NCBI GenBank assembly: GCA_016794525.1
Contig: JAEUJY010000073.1
Span: forward strand, 62,001-126,000
Source: Myxococcales bacterium
GTDB taxonomy: Bacteria > Myxococcota_A > Polyangia > Haliangiales > Haliangiaceae
DNA: 64,000 nucleotides
Direction: 5' to 3'
Below the pieces are notes generated by a model that worked only from the letters and a program-made list of their open reading frames with translations, had not been told where the DNA came from and ran no database searches. The translations under genes were made by a program, and so were the position numbers. Positions 1-10,900 of this stretch are shown here, piece after piece. The stretch's first letter is position 1, and every line of letters starts with the position of its first letter.

Positions 1-655
1 TCAGGTTCTGCTTGGTGCCCGACGGCCACAGCTCGAAGACCGCGTACCCGCCGTCGACGAGGCCGCTCTTGCCGTCGTCCATGCTGTGGCCCTCGATGGC
101 CGCGATGAACATGCGGTCGTTGAGCCGACGCCCGGGCAGCGAGACGCGCACCCAGCCGAGCGTCTCAATCACCTGGTCCTGCGCGCGCTTCCCCCACTCG
201 CCGGCGGGCTCAGAGGCGGCCGCTGCCTTCAGGCTATGGAGCGGCAGGTGCGTTCGGTACCTCTCGAGATCGCCGACGTTGTCCTCTACCACCGGTTGGC
301 GCGACAGCTCGCTTGCCGCAAGGTGGACCTCGTCGTGGCGCAGCACGAGGCGCGGGTCGTCGGCGCAGAACACGCAGCGGCGCCCGAACACTTCGCCCGC
401 GCGCTTCAGCGCGCGGGCGAGCGCGACCGAGCTGCGCCGCTCGGCGTGGAGCCAGCGGTACACCGCGTCGTTGACGACGAGGTCCTCGGCGAGCATCCAG
501 CGGCCCCAGGGCGTCTCGCGGAAGCGCAGGTCTTCTCGCAGCCGCGCGTCCTCGCCGAGGCTCCAGTGCGAGGGTTCGAGCAGCTCACGCTCGCTGAACG
601 TCGTGGGCGAGTCGGCGAGGCGCATGACGAGGGCGTCGAAGGAAGCGCGGGTCAT
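1..655 (-). CDS. S24 (LexA-like) peptidase-domain protein, C-terminus cut by window edge
   Basis: I translated 218 codons on the minus strand from the ATG at 655 without meeting a stop before the window ends. The start overlaps the mcrC stop as ATGA, so translation is probably coupled. The N-terminal ~150 residues match nothing I recognise. The last ~40 visible residues (MFIAAIEGHSMDDGKSG, then LVDGGYAVFELWPSG) look like the start of a LexA/UmuD-type S24 domain: the nucleophile Ser of the G-x-SM motif falls near residue 193. The catalytic Lys would lie beyond the left edge, so activity cannot be judged. Known S24 proteins cleave themselves in response to RecA or act as phage-type repressors. 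Here the protein is the last visible member of a restriction-type operon and could be a regulator or effector. The family call is moderately firm; the role is open. Confidence 0.7.
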   Translation of the reverse strand, partial: MTRASFDALVMRLADSPTTFSERELLEPSHWSLGEDARLREDLRFRETPWGRWMLAEDLVVNDAVYRWLHAERRSSVALARALKRAGEVFGRRCVFCADDPRLVLRHDEVHLAASELSRQPVVEDNVGDLERYRTHLPLHSLKAAAASEPAGEWGKRAQDQVIETLGWVRVSLPGRRLNDRMFIAAIEGHSMDDGKSGLVDGGYAVFELWPSGTKQNL

Positions 656-2043
656 GTGGTGGCGCCCGCCGCTTTCGGCTCTAAGGGCGTCGTCTCGGCG
701 AGGCCGAGACCCTCACGGACGATGGCTGCGAGCTCGTCTGCAAGCGCTGTCTTCCCGTCGTGCGTCCAGAGCCTCCGGTTCAGGTTGACGAAACGCACTC
801 CCACCGTGCCCACGTCTGAGTCGTTGCGTCCGCGAGCCTGGAGGTCGCGCTTCGTGACGTTCGTCGCACTCGGATAGAGCAGGTGGGCGCGCTGGCAGTC
901 GTAGCGATGGAGGTACGCGTAGAGCTGGTAGAGATCCGGCCGGCTCGGGCGCCCCCCTTCCTCTTCGACGAGGCGCTTCCACTTGGTATCGATGATCAGC
1001 GTCCTCCGCGCGCCCGCCATCTCGTGAACGAACACGAGGTCGGGCGCCATGCGCAGCACCTTCTCGTGCCCGTCAAGGTAGAGGTTGTGACGCAGCCCCT
1101 TGGCCTGCGGGAACAGCCTCGCATCCGCGAAGCGGGGCATGACCTCGGCGACGAGGAACGCGGCGATGTAGCGCTCGAACACCTGCTCCATGTCGAAGAG
1201 CAGCGAGAAGGTCTCGACCTCGCCGCTGCGCGCGTCGGGCGCCTGGCCTTCGAGCAGCATGCAGGCGAAGCCGTAGACATCCTCGAAGCGCTCGTTCTGT
1301 CTGGTGAACACCGGGCCCGGCTCGTGGTGACGGAACGGCACATCCGCCACGTCATCTAGGATCGCGAGCACCTGGTGGCACTTGACGAGCATCGAGGGGG
1401 GCAGCGCACGCGTAGCCAGCACGCGGCAGGCCTGCTTGAGGCGCACCGAGACCGGCGTGACCTCGGAGAGCACATCGTGCCGGCAGTAGAAGCGGGCCTT
1501 CTGGGCTCCGTTCTGCGCCATGTGCCGCGACAGCACGAGCTTGCCACGCAGCGTCGCGAGGTTGCCTTCCTCGGTCGCGTAGCAGCGATCGAGGCCGCGC
1601 TGCAGCTCGAACAGCGTCCGCTCGAGAAAGGCGTCGACGAGCTGGTCGTGGAGGTTGCTCCGCGAGAGCGCCTGCTCGGCCAACCCGCGCGCCCGGACGG
1701 CGACGAGGCCCCCGCGCAGCAACATCTCCGTCAGGTTGCCGCGGATGTTGCCGACCGTCTCGTCGCTGTCCTGCGCGGCGGGATCGTCGGCCTTGGGCAA
1801 GATCTCGACCTGAAGGCCAGGAACCTGCATCACGCCGACCCACGGCCCGACGAGGCAGTGGTTGCGCCGCCAACGGAAGATCGCCGACTCACCACGGTCC
1901 TCGCGTACAGCCTCGCTACGTAGGAGCCGGTCGTAGAGCCGGGGGGGCAGCACACGGCGCGAGAGCGTTCCGAGCCCGCCGCTGTCGCCGTCGGAATCGG
2001 CTCGGATGAGGCGGCCGCGCTCGAGGACGGTCACGCGCAGCAT
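652..2043 (-). CDS. mcrC: McrC-like nuclease subunit of a McrBC-type restriction system
   Basis: A 463-residue protein, close to the usual McrC-family length. McrC pairs with the McrB GTPase ring, activates it, and carries the PD-(D/E)XK nuclease that cuts modified DNA. The nuclease motif is visible in the C-terminal half as APDLVF followed by LIIDTKWKR (Asp, then D-x-K). The chosen start at 2043 gives MLRVTVLERG and makes a TGATG junction with the mcrB stop; a longer frame back to 2091 exists but would overlap mcrB by 49 bases. The gene ends in an ATGA overlap with the S24 gene. Whether the system targets methylated or otherwise modified DNA cannot be read from the sequence. Confidence 0.88.
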   Translation of the reverse strand: MLRVTVLERGRLIRADSDGDSGGLGTLSRRVLPPRLYDRLLRSEAVREDRGESAIFRWRRNHCLVGPWVGVMQVPGLQVEILPKADDPAAQDSDETVGNIRGNLTEMLLRGGLVAVRARGLAEQALSRSNLHDQLVDAFLERTLFELQRGLDRCYATEEGNLATLRGKLVLSRHMAQNGAQKARFYCRHDVLSEVTPVSVRLKQACRVLATRALPPSMLVKCHQVLAILDDVADVPFRHHEPGPVFTRQNERFEDVYGFACMLLEGQAPDARSGEVETFSLLFDMEQVFERYIAAFLVAEVMPRFADARLFPQAKGLRHNLYLDGHEKVLRMAPDLVFVHEMAGARRTLIIDTKWKRLVEEEGGRPSRPDLYQLYAYLHRYDCQRAHLLYPSATNVTKRDLQARGRNDSDVGTVGVRFVNLNRRLWTHDGKTALADELAAIVREGLGLAETTPLEPKAAGATT

Positions 2044-3857
2044 CAGGTCCCCTTGCCTCCCGTGAGTTCCTCGAACGCCTGACTCAGCCACGCGTCAGGG
2101 GCTGCTCCCCGCGGACGAAACGCCGGATGCACGTCCCACGCGATCTGATCCTCGTAGTCGCCGTGGTCGAAGCCGAGCACGGACTCCTCATCGAGCTTCT
2201 GCGACGTGAGGAACGTGCCACGGTCGCTCGTGGCAGATCGCAGGTCCTTGTCACGAGGGCGACCATCACTGTTCACCGGATAGCCGAGAGCGAGGGCGAC
2301 CTTGTCCCATCGGCCGTAGAAATACTCCTGGAGCAGCGGCAGGATGCGATCGGCGAAGACGGCTCGCAGATCGGCGAGGTTCTCCACGCCGAGGAAGTAG
2401 GCGTGGCCGATCAGGTGGTCTCGATCGTAGAGATACCGCAGCCGCTCGTTCAGCTTGATGAATACCGCGACGACGAGCGTGCGTACGGCCTCGTCGACGT
2501 TCGCCTCGACGAGCGCGCCGCGCAACGCCTCGGCGTCGGGCATCATTTCCTCGAAGGTGAACCGACGGCGCAGCGCCACGTCCATCAGCGCGATAGAGCG
2601 GTCGGCGGTGTTCATGGTGCCGACGACGTGCAGGTTCGGAGGCACGCCGAACCACTCCTTCGACGACGGGAGCTGCACGCGCAGCTCGTTCGGATGACCG
2701 AGTCGCTTGTCGGGTTCGAGCAACGTGATCAGCTCCCCGAAGACGCGCGCGATGTTGGCGCGGTTGATCTCGTCGATCACGAGTACGAAGTCGCGTCGCG
2801 CTCGGGGGGCAGAGTGCGTCTGCGCGAGCCGTCGAAGCTCCTGGTAGACGGTCCAGATCTGACTTCCACCCGTCTGGTAGCCTTTCAGCGCGCCAACACT
2901 TGGGTCATCTCCGAGCGTCTCGCGGTCGTTCCAGACCTTCTCCATCACGTCCCGTGAGGCGGTCTGCTGAGAGGCGTTCTGGCCCTTGGCGTCCACGACG
3001 GTCACGTGGCCGTTCGGTGACTTCGACAGGGTGTATTTGCCCCCTTGTTTGCCTGTTGCGGTTCGAGGCTGCTTGTCCAGCTCAGCGATGAGCTGCGACC
3101 AGAGCGTCTCGAACGTCGGCGTGGTGTTGGCTCCGGTGTCTTCGGCAGCTCTCTTGGCGAGGGCTTTGAAGACGCCGTCGACGACCTTGTACTGGACGGT
3201 GCCGCTCTCGTCTGTGATGGCTCGCAAGCCTTCGACGAACTCTTCGTAGGCGAAGGCCTGGTGGAACGTGCAGAACACGATCTGACCCTCGCGACAGAGT
3301 CGCGCCCACTGGGCGTTCACCTCGGCGAGCGGCGCGGTCGCCGCGCTCGTGTCGCCGATGAGTTCGAGCGCACGACGTCGGACGCTGTACGTCTTTCCGG
3401 TGCCCGGCGGCCCGTATAAGATGACGTTCGCGGCGGGGGCGGTCGGTGTGTAGGTCTTCGCGGGTGCCGATGGTGCAGAGCTGGTCCCGGCGCTCGCGGG
3501 CACGTCGCGCAGGACGGCGTCGATGCCTAGCTTGAACTGGTGCGCCTCCGTGCTGGTGACCTCGCGTAGCTCCGGCGTCGCCGAAAGCTTCGGCGCCTCC
3601 AGCATCGGCAGTCGTCGCCAGTGCAGCGAGCCCGCGCTGTCGAGCGCCAGCACGCGCGCGAGCGCCGTGATGGTGTCGCCGTCGTGCAGCGCGAGCACGT
3701 GGCCCGCGCGGATGCCTTCGCCATAGAGCTTCGACGGGACGTTGAACGACGGGGGCAGGTCGCTTGCGCGCACGTCGTCCTTCGCGGCGAGCTGGGCCTG
3801 CTGCTCGGCGGGCGCGAGGTCCTTCATGGGGACGAACCAGAACCGGGCGTTACTCAT
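2043..3857 (-). CDS. mcrB: McrB-like AAA+ GTPase with a PUA/EVE-like N-terminal region
   Basis: A 604-residue motor subunit of a McrBC-type restriction system. The AAA+ core starts near residue 145: Walker A is VILYGPPGTGKTYSVR, Walker B is FVLVIDEINRANIARVFGEL, and the McrB signature GTMNTADRSIALMDVALRRR follows. McrB-family proteins are GTPases, although this has not been tested here. The N-terminal ~120 residues begin ARFWFVPMKDL and include IRAGHVLALHDGDTITALARV, which resembles EVE/PUA-type modified-base readers often fused to McrB; that reading is inference. Its start lies inside the end of the methyltransferase gene (8-base overlap), and it runs into mcrC, so the three are almost certainly one transcript. 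Confidence 0.9.
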   Translation of the reverse strand: MSNARFWFVPMKDLAPAEQQAQLAAKDDVRASDLPPSFNVPSKLYGEGIRAGHVLALHDGDTITALARVLALDSAGSLHWRRLPMLEAPKLSATPELREVTSTEAHQFKLGIDAVLRDVPASAGTSSAPSAPAKTYTPTAPAANVILYGPPGTGKTYSVRRRALELIGDTSAATAPLAEVNAQWARLCREGQIVFCTFHQAFAYEEFVEGLRAITDESGTVQYKVVDGVFKALAKRAAEDTGANTTPTFETLWSQLIAELDKQPRTATGKQGGKYTLSKSPNGHVTVVDAKGQNASQQTASRDVMEKVWNDRETLGDDPSVGALKGYQTGGSQIWTVYQELRRLAQTHSAPRARRDFVLVIDEINRANIARVFGELITLLEPDKRLGHPNELRVQLPSSKEWFGVPPNLHVVGTMNTADRSIALMDVALRRRFTFEEMMPDAEALRGALVEANVDEAVRTLVVAVFIKLNERLRYLYDRDHLIGHAYFLGVENLADLRAVFADRILPLLQEYFYGRWDKVALALGYPVNSDGRPRDKDLRSATSDRGTFLTSQKLDEESVLGFDHGDYEDQIAWDVHPAFRPRGAAPDAWLSQAFEELTGGKGT

Positions 3858-6800
3858 CGTCGTCCTCGAACAGGTCTGCGCCGCGCTTCACCTTCGGCTC
3901 CTTGCGCTCGGCCTCGGTGGGCTTGGGAATCTCGTTGCCGGTGAACAGGGAGCCTGCGAGCACCTCGTCTAGCCAGGCGTCGAGCGCCGGGTACGAGGCG
4001 AGGCTGTGCTCGAGCACCCAGAGCAGGTCGACGAGCTCGCGCGTCATCTCCTCGGTCCAGCGCTCGGGACGGATGTCGTCGAGCGGCGAGGACTTCTTGC
4101 CCGCGCCCTTCTTCATCCGGTAGTCGAGCCACGACTTCACGACCTGCAGGCCGGAGACGGAGAAGTTCCAGACCTCAGGGCTCACGTTGCCGATCTCGCC
4201 ATCGCCGACGCGGAGCACCTGCTTCTTGTCGTCGTACTTGTGCTTCTCGGGGTACTTCGCCGGCGTGGTCGGGATCGAGGTCGTGACCTTCGCGCTGCCG
4301 GTGAGCTTGAACTTGTCGCCCTTCTCGCGGACGCGTTCGCCGTAGGTGTGCCAGCGCAGCAGCTCGCGTCCGAGGGCGGCGCCACGGTCGAAGAGCGTCT
4401 TGTCCTTGGTGACCGGCAAGCGCGGCCCGGGCACCTGCAGCTCCTCCTCGTAGCGCTTCACGTAGCCGGGGTTGGCGAGCACCGCGTAGGCGTAGGCAAA
4501 GATGTCCTCGGGGCTCGGCGCCTTGCCGTAGGCGGTCTTCAGCGCGGCGACGAAGCTGGCGGTGATGTTCGCCGTCTTCGCCTCGGCATCGCGCCAGAGC
4601 GGGATGACGTCCTTGCCGCCGTAGGAGCCACGGAAGTGGTGGAGGTCGGGCACGAAGGCAGAAGCCGTTGAACCAGGGCCTTTGCCGATGACGCCGGAGA
4701 GAAGGCTCGTGAGGTAGGCCTGCTTCTCGCTGGCGACCTGCCACAGAGGAGGACGCAGCCGATCTCCGAGACGTGCATCGGCGAGCGCCCACTGCCGATC
4801 GAAGGAGCGATACGCGTAGCCCATCACGGGAGGGCATGGCGCTGCCTTCGGGAGCCTTGCAATCGCAGGTTGCGTCTCGCCATCGAGGAGCGGCTTGTAG
4901 GTCTTGTCGACGGTCCATGCGCCCGTTTCTCGAAATGCTGCTGCGCGATCCGAGGAGGACAGCAATGCGGACCACCGACGCTCCAGCAGCGACGCCGTCT
5001 CACCGATGGGCCACGTGCGCTTGTACTGGACGCCCGAGTGCTGCCATGGGAACACGTCGGTGAGGCTGGGCCAGGCGTCGTAGCCGGCCGTGCCTCCCGC
5101 CATCAGCACGTCGAGCCAGCCGCTCGGAGCAGCGCTCCACGCGATGTCACCGAACTTCCGAGGCGTGTCGGCGGCCTTCAGCTTAACGTCGCGGGTGCCG
5201 GTGATGCGCTTGTAGCTGCTCGTCGCGGCAGCCGTTCGGTCCGGCGCCGTAGCGAGCACCATGCTGCCGACGCACACCGGGATCGTGATGCAGAAGACGT
5301 TGTCGGTGATACGGGTGCCGCGCTGATCGCCTTCGAGGTCGAAGATGAAGACGCTCTCGGCGTCACGCCGCATCTCCTCGCGCATGCCCGAGAAGCCCGG
5401 TCCGCGCAGGTACGACGACGCCGTAATGAACGAGACGATGCCCGGCGCCTTGTAGCGATCGAAGACGCGCCACATCGCCCAGCGCCAGAAGTAGACGTAG
5501 AGGTTGTAGATGTTCTTGAGGTCGCCACCGCGACCGGCATTGCGTGTGGGCTCCGAAAAGTCCTCGAGCAGCGCGCGGCCACCGCGCCAGCCGTCCCAGC
5601 CGCCGCGCACCCAGCCGCCCTTGTGGTTGCCGGCGTTCTCGGCGGGCTCCCGCTCGTAGGGCGGGTTGCCGACGATTACCGAGATCGCTGCTTCCTTCTT
5701 CACGCGGTCGGCTTCCTTTGCCTCCTCGGCCACGTGCTCACCGATGAACGAGAGCTGCGAGGGCGTGTGCATCTCGAGCGTGTTGGTGAGGAACACGCGC
5801 AGTCGGTCGTTCTTCGTGAACGTGAAGCCGGTCTCCTGCAGCGCGAGACCGAGCCGCAGGTGGCTCACGATGTACGGAGCCATCATCAGCTCGAAGCCGT
5901 TGATGCGCGGCAAGAGGTCCTTGCGGACGTAGCTGACCCACGCCTTCTTCGCTGCCTCGTCGTCGAGCCCCTGCTTCTTGAACTCGGCCTGCATCGTCTC
6001 GTGGATCACCTCGATGACGCGCAGGAGGAACGTGCCCGTGCCGAGCGCCGGGTCGAGCACCTGGACGAAGGGCGCCTTCGGGTCCACGCGATCGGGCACG
6101 GTCAGCTTCTTCGCCTTGGCGAAGGCGGCCCACGTCGTCGTGTCTGCGAGGCCCAGCGGAAGGTCGAAGTCGCTCTGCAGCGACGCGTGCGCGGTCCGCA
6201 CGATGTACGAGACCACTTCGTCGGGCGTGTAGTAGACGCCCTGGTCCTTACGCACCTGCGGGTCGTAAGCGTCGAGGAAGTCCTCGTAGAAGTGGATCGA
6301 CGGGTCGCGCTTCTCGTCCTGGAAGACCTGCGCGACGCTCGTGCGCGCAAGCAGGCTCGTGATGTCGTCGAGCAGCCACGTCAGGTTTTTGTCGAAGTTC
6401 GAGTTGACCAGCTTGTCGAACAAGTCCTTCAAGAAGGCGCTCGTCTCGGGGAGGAGGTCCTTCAGGTTCTTGCGCGTGAACAGCGGCTTGCTTTCGTCGT
6501 CGCTCGAGATCCAGCGCGCGGCCAACATGCCGTAGGTGATGGTTTGCGCATAGGCGTCGGCGAACTTCTCGACCGTCAGCGTGGCGAGCGCGGCGTTGAA
6601 CGTGTCGAAGAGCTTCTTGAGCGGGCCCTTGTTGTTGCCGGCCTCGATTTCCTTCTCGAGCTCCTCGACGGCGAGGGCCTTCAAATGCTGGGCGCGCCAT
6701 GCGAGCTCCTCGGCGAGCTGCTTGGGCTTCTCGATGGCGCTCTTGCTGACGACGAAGAAGCGCGACAGGAGTTGGACGACGCCGCCCTCGCCGTCGAACT

Positions 6801-7962
6801 GAGTCCGCTTCGGGCCTCGCGTGAGGCGACCACGGAGCGGCGTGCTGCCCTGCCAGAGCTCCAGCTCCGGCTCGGCGCTATCGGGGTAGATGACGAGGAC
6901 GTTGTGGAAGTGGTTGTTGTTCGCGAGCGCTGCGCGCAGCGGCTCGACCTTCGCCTTGGTCGAGGCGACGTACACGATGAAGCCGAGGAGCCGCTCGTTG
7001 CGGTCGTAGATGCGAACGCCCTGGAGCGGGTTCTTGAAGCCTGGCTTCTGCGATTCGACGGGATCGGCGCCGATGCCGTGGTTCACGGGCAACTCGATCA
7101 TGTCGAGGCGCCGGTTCTGGTTCGCGCTCTTGCGGTGGATGCCGAACGAGCCCGCGATCTCGTCGAGCACGTCGCGGAGCTTCTTGCGCAACTCCTCTTC
7201 GGCGATCCCGAGCAGGCTCCCCTGCGTGCAGACCGCGAGGAGGTCCTTGATCTTCTTGCGCTCGGCGCCCGTGATGAAGGCGTCCTGCCACTTGGCGCCG
7301 CTCGCGAGCTTCTCGAAGTGACGGCTGAAGAGCTGATCGAGATGCTCCTCGGCCAAGGGCCGATCCCAGTCGCGCACCTCTTCGCGAAGCGTGAACACCT
7401 CGAGGGCGCCGGTGGTGGTGCTCTTGGTTCCGAAGCAGACGATCTGGCGGCCTGCAGAGGAGGCGCGGTCGTCGACGATGGAGACGACGCAGAGGGTCTC
7501 GGTCTGAGCGCCCTGCCGTGCGGACGCCGTGCGCTTCTTCTCGAAGCCCTCGAGGACATCCTGAACGATGCGGTGGAGCGCGTCTTCGAGCTGATCGGTC
7601 TGCCGGAAGAACGGGTCGGCCAGCAGCTCGCGCCCCTTCTTGTCGAGCTCGAAGAGCACGATGTGGAACGGGCGCTCGTTGGTCTTCGGCCAGTAGATGC
7701 CGGCGTTCGGCAGGAACTTGCTGGTCCTCTGGTCGCCGAGGACGATCTCGTCACGGGGCTGCGCCTCACCGTGCGCGAAGACCTCCTCGAGGAGGAGCTG
7801 AGCGAAGCGCGTATCGGCGGGCGGCGGAACCGAGGGCGTGGAGGTGTCGTCGTTGCCGAAGACATCGTCTGCGCTGAACGAAGCAGCCGAAGTCGACTTC
7901 GACGCCTTCTTCTTGGGCGCGACACCATCGAGAATGCGGCTAACGAACTCTTCCTTCTTCAT
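3850..7962 (-). CDS. Type ISP-like N6-adenine DNA methyltransferase with specificity domain
   Basis: A 1370-residue protein with gamma-class amino-methyltransferase motifs: motif I is [12 protein letters not shown] near residue 636 and motif IV is GNPPY near residue 766, preceded by the [17 protein letters not shown] segment typical of this group. The C-terminal ~450 residues (for example the [20 protein letters not shown] segment) resemble the target-recognition region of type ISP enzymes. Single-chain type ISP enzymes also carry a nuclease and a helicase at the N-terminus. Here I see no Walker motifs in the first 600 residues, and the motor sits in the upstream gene as a separate protein. 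The likely role is host-marking adenine methylation, perhaps combined with DNA cleavage through partners. The start overlaps the helicase stop as ATGA. Confidence 0.87.
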   Translation of the reverse strand: MKKEEFVSRILDGVAPKKKASKSTSAASFSADDVFGNDDTSTPSVPPPADTRFAQLLLEEVFAHGEAQPRDEIVLGDQRTSKFLPNAGIYWPKTNERPFHIVLFELDKKGRELLADPFFRQTDQLEDALHRIVQDVLEGFEKKRTASARQGAQTETLCVVSIVDDRASSAGRQIVCFGTKSTTTGALEVFTLREEVRDWDRPLAEEHLDQLFSRHFEKLASGAKWQDAFITGAERKKIKDLLAVCTQGSLLGIAEEELRKKLRDVLDEIAGSFGIHRKSANQNRRLDMIELPVNHGIGADPVESQKPGFKNPLQGVRIYDRNERLLGFIVYVASTKAKVEPLRAALANNNHFHNVLVIYPDSAEPELELWQGSTPLRGRLTRGPKRTQFDGEGGVVQLLSRFFVVSKSAIEKPKQLAEELAWRAQHLKALAVEELEKEIEAGNNKGPLKKLFDTFNAALATLTVEKFADAYAQTITYGMLAARWISSDDESKPLFTRKNLKDLLPETSAFLKDLFDKLVNSNFDKNLTWLLDDITSLLARTSVAQVFQDEKRDPSIHFYEDFLDAYDPQVRKDQGVYYTPDEVVSYIVRTAHASLQSDFDLPLGLADTTTWAAFAKAKKLTVPDRVDPKAPFVQVLDPALGTGTFLLRVIEVIHETMQAEFKKQGLDDEAAKKAWVSYVRKDLLPRINGFELMMAPYIVSHLRLGLALQETGFTFTKNDRLRVFLTNTLEMHTPSQLSFIGEHVAEEAKEADRVKKEAAISVIVGNPPYEREPAENAGNHKGGWVRGGWDGWRGGRALLEDFSEPTRNAGRGGDLKNIYNLYVYFWRWAMWRVFDRYKAPGIVSFITASSYLRGPGFSGMREEMRRDAESVFIFDLEGDQRGTRITDNVFCITIPVCVGSMVLATAPDRTAAATSSYKRITGTRDVKLKAADTPRKFGDIAWSAAPSGWLDVLMAGGTAGYDAWPSLTDVFPWQHSGVQYKRTWPIGETASLLERRWSALLSSSDRAAAFRETGAWTVDKTYKPLLDGETQPAIARLPKAAPCPPVMGYAYRSFDRQWALADARLGDRLRPPLWQVASEKQAYLTSLLSGVIGKGPGSTASAFVPDLHHFRGSYGGKDVIPLWRDAEAKTANITASFVAALKTAYGKAPSPEDIFAYAYAVLANPGYVKRYEEELQVPGPRLPVTKDKTLFDRGAALGRELLRWHTYGERVREKGDKFKLTGSAKVTTSIPTTPAKYPEKHKYDDKKQVLRVGDGEIGNVSPEVWNFSVSGLQVVKSWLDYRMKKGAGKKSSPLDDIRPERWTEEMTRELVDLLWVLEHSLASYPALDAWLDEVLAGSLFTGNEIPKPTEAERKEPKVKRGADLFEDDDE

Positions 7963-10900
7963 GCTTCCTCACTCGGTCTCACGGGCGCAGCCTCGTCGAG
8001 AACACGAAGCTGAAGGAGTCGAAATCCACTGACGGCGATGGCGCGCCGATCGGGCTCCGCGCCAAGGAAGCCCGCCGAGATGGCCGACGCACCTTGCAGG
8101 AGGGGGCGGCGCATGTCGCCGAGCTCTTCCAGGGCGGTGTCTTCGTCGACAAGGCGCCGCGAGGCCGCGAGGAGGTCCTCGGCGGCGATGGGGCGCGAGG
8201 CGTCCTCGGAGAACGGAAGGCCGGTGCGCGTCGCCGCCGGGAAGGTCTTGCTGTCGAGTGCGAGCCAGAAGTTGAGCAGCGAGTCCGCGGGCTTCGCCGT
8301 CGTCCACAGCCAGTGCGGAACACCGTCAACGAGGCGCGGTTGGAGCTGCCGCGTGTAGACGGTGGTCTCGCCGCCCTTACGGCCAAGCTGCGCCCACGCG
8401 AGGATGCGGTCGTCTTGGCGCCCGCCGACCTCGCGGAGCCAGCCGTTCCACGCGGCGAGCCACTCGGCGTCGATGCCGCGCTCGCTCATGAGGCGGCGAA
8501 GGCGTTGTTGGTAGCCCGCGATCTGCTCGATGGCGCGGTCGCCCTGCCAGGCGTTGAGGGCCGAGATGCCCCGGAAGCGGTAGTCGGCCATCCAGTCGGC
8601 TTCGGCGCCGGTGCCCTGTTCGAGGCCGAGGGTGAAGTCGATGGCGAGCGTCTTGTTGGCGATGCGCTCGCGGAGCTGCAGCTCGGCCTCGAGCTCGTCG
8701 GGCAGGAGCAGGTTCACGGTGACGGGCGCGGCGCCGGCGTGCGCGTGCCACCAGTAGCGCGGCGGCGGAACGCCGAGGTCACGCGCGAGCGTTTCGAGGT
8801 CGGGGAAGCTCGTCGCCTCTTCGATGGCGGGGTTTAGGCGGCGGTCGATGCGGCCCGCGCGCTGGATCATCCGCACCGGGTTCCAGTGGACGTCGAAGTT
8901 GATGAGCAGCGCGGCGTCCTGGAGGTTCACGCCCTCCGCGAGGACGTCGGTGGCGAAGAGGACGTCGGTGGGCCGCTCGAGCGCCTGCGTCCAGCCGTTG
9001 GTCCACATCGCATCGAGCTGCTGCTGTTCGAAGACCGAAGCGCCTGGCAAGCGCGGGCGCGACGGGCCGAGACGGTAGAACGGCGCGAAGGCGTGGATGA
9101 CCGCATCGCGATCTTCGGTTTCGCCGCTGACGACGGCGCTGCGGTCTACGAGGGCGAGCACGTCCTCGTGGCGAACCGCGCGCCCGACGTCGGCACCGAG
9201 CAGCCCCGTGACGATCGCCCACTCCTGACGCGAGAGCGCGTGCGCCGCTCGCAGCACCGAGTCGACGTAGGCCAGGGTGTCGGTGAACTGCGAGAAGACG
9301 ATGACCTTCTGGCCGTCGGCCCGCGCGCGCAGCAGGCGCGCCACCAGGCGGCGCAGCTTGCCGTCGGTGACGATGCGCATCGCCCACGCCGCCGACCTCG
9401 GCCAGTCGACCTCCTGACCGCCATTGATGAAGCGCTGCGGCCAGTCGCTCTGCGCGAAGCGACCGAAGACGATGTCGGCGAGGCCGGGCGCTACGCGGAG
9501 CAGCGTGGCCAGATCGCGCGTGAGGTGCTCGCGCAGGTTCCACAGACGATCGAGCTGCTCCTCGCGCTCAGACGACTTGTCGTCGTCTCGTCCGAACAGC
9601 TCGAACTGGGGCGGCGGCGGGTCGTCGCTGTCGGCGGCAGCACGCGCGCTGTGGGCACCGCTCCACCGCTCGAGCAGATCGTTGCCGCGCGCCCTCGCCT
9701 TGCCGCCGGTAAGCAGCGTGTCGATGCGCTCACGCTCCAAGGGCTTCACCGCGTCGACGAGGTCCGCCAGCTCGGCGGCGAGAGCCTTCTCGCGCTTCTT
9801 GTCGCCGACCTCGCGACACAGCTCCCCGAGCTGCTTGAGACGATGCGCATGCAGCGCGAGCAGCCGGAGCAGAGTGATGAGGAACGCGACGGGCGACGAC
9901 TCGAGGCGCTTGAGCACCAGCACGCGCTGCAGGCCGACGACCGACGAAACCTCGCCCGCGTCGCGGATGCCGTCGCGAACGTCGGCCCACATGTAGATCT
10001 TCAGCGAGAGCGGCGGCGTCTCCGTGTCGGTGGCCTCGGTCTCGGTCTCGAAGAGCGGGAGGAAACGCGCGAGCACGTCGCGGGTGTCGTCGTAGACGTC
10101 CTCGTAGACGAGCTTCTCGGGAGTGGCCGCGTCGGGCCGGAACAAGAGCCGCGCGTTCGAGCCCTGCTCGCGCTCGATCTGCTTGCAGAGCGCGCGCGAG
10201 CGTTGGACCACGATGCGGTCGAGCAGCTCGCCCGCGATGCGCGCAGGCACTTCTGCCGGAGGCTGGCCGCTCTGGATGGCGGCGCGCACGGCGGCTTGCT
10301 GCGCGGTGAGCCGTTTCTCCTGCTCCCTGAGGTAGTCGCCCACGCGCGGCACTTGCACGCCGAACTGCACGTCGTCGCGGAAGTCGGGCGCGTAGGCAAA
10401 CTTCGCCGAGGCGTCGCCGTGAATGAGCAGCGGCGCGACATCGGCCGCGCCCTTGCCCTTGATGGCCTTGGCGACGCGCTCCTCGACGTCCTTGAAGACG
10501 CGCGTGCGGTACTTGTCGGGCGTGAGGTTGTCGTTGAAGAAGAGCGGCTTACCGAACATCAGCGCCGCCTGCTGCCGCAGGTCTTCGAGACTGTTGTTCA
10601 CGGGCGTCGCGGTGAGGAGCAGCACCCTGCGGCGCAGGTCTTTGCGCGGCTGGAGGCGCAGGAGGTCACGCAACACCGTGGTGCGGCGCGCGCCGACCGA
10701 GCGGAAGTTGTGCGCCTCGTCCACCACCACGAGATCCGACAGGAGCAGGTGCTCCACGTCGCTCATGCCCGTGCGGCCGCGCGTGAGGATGTCGCTGGAC
10801 GGCACGATGCGCGAGAGCTTGGAGTGCGAGATGACGCGAATGGTGGCGAGCGGGACGCCGTGTGCAGCGAGAGGCGCGATGGCTTCGCGCTGCCATGTGC

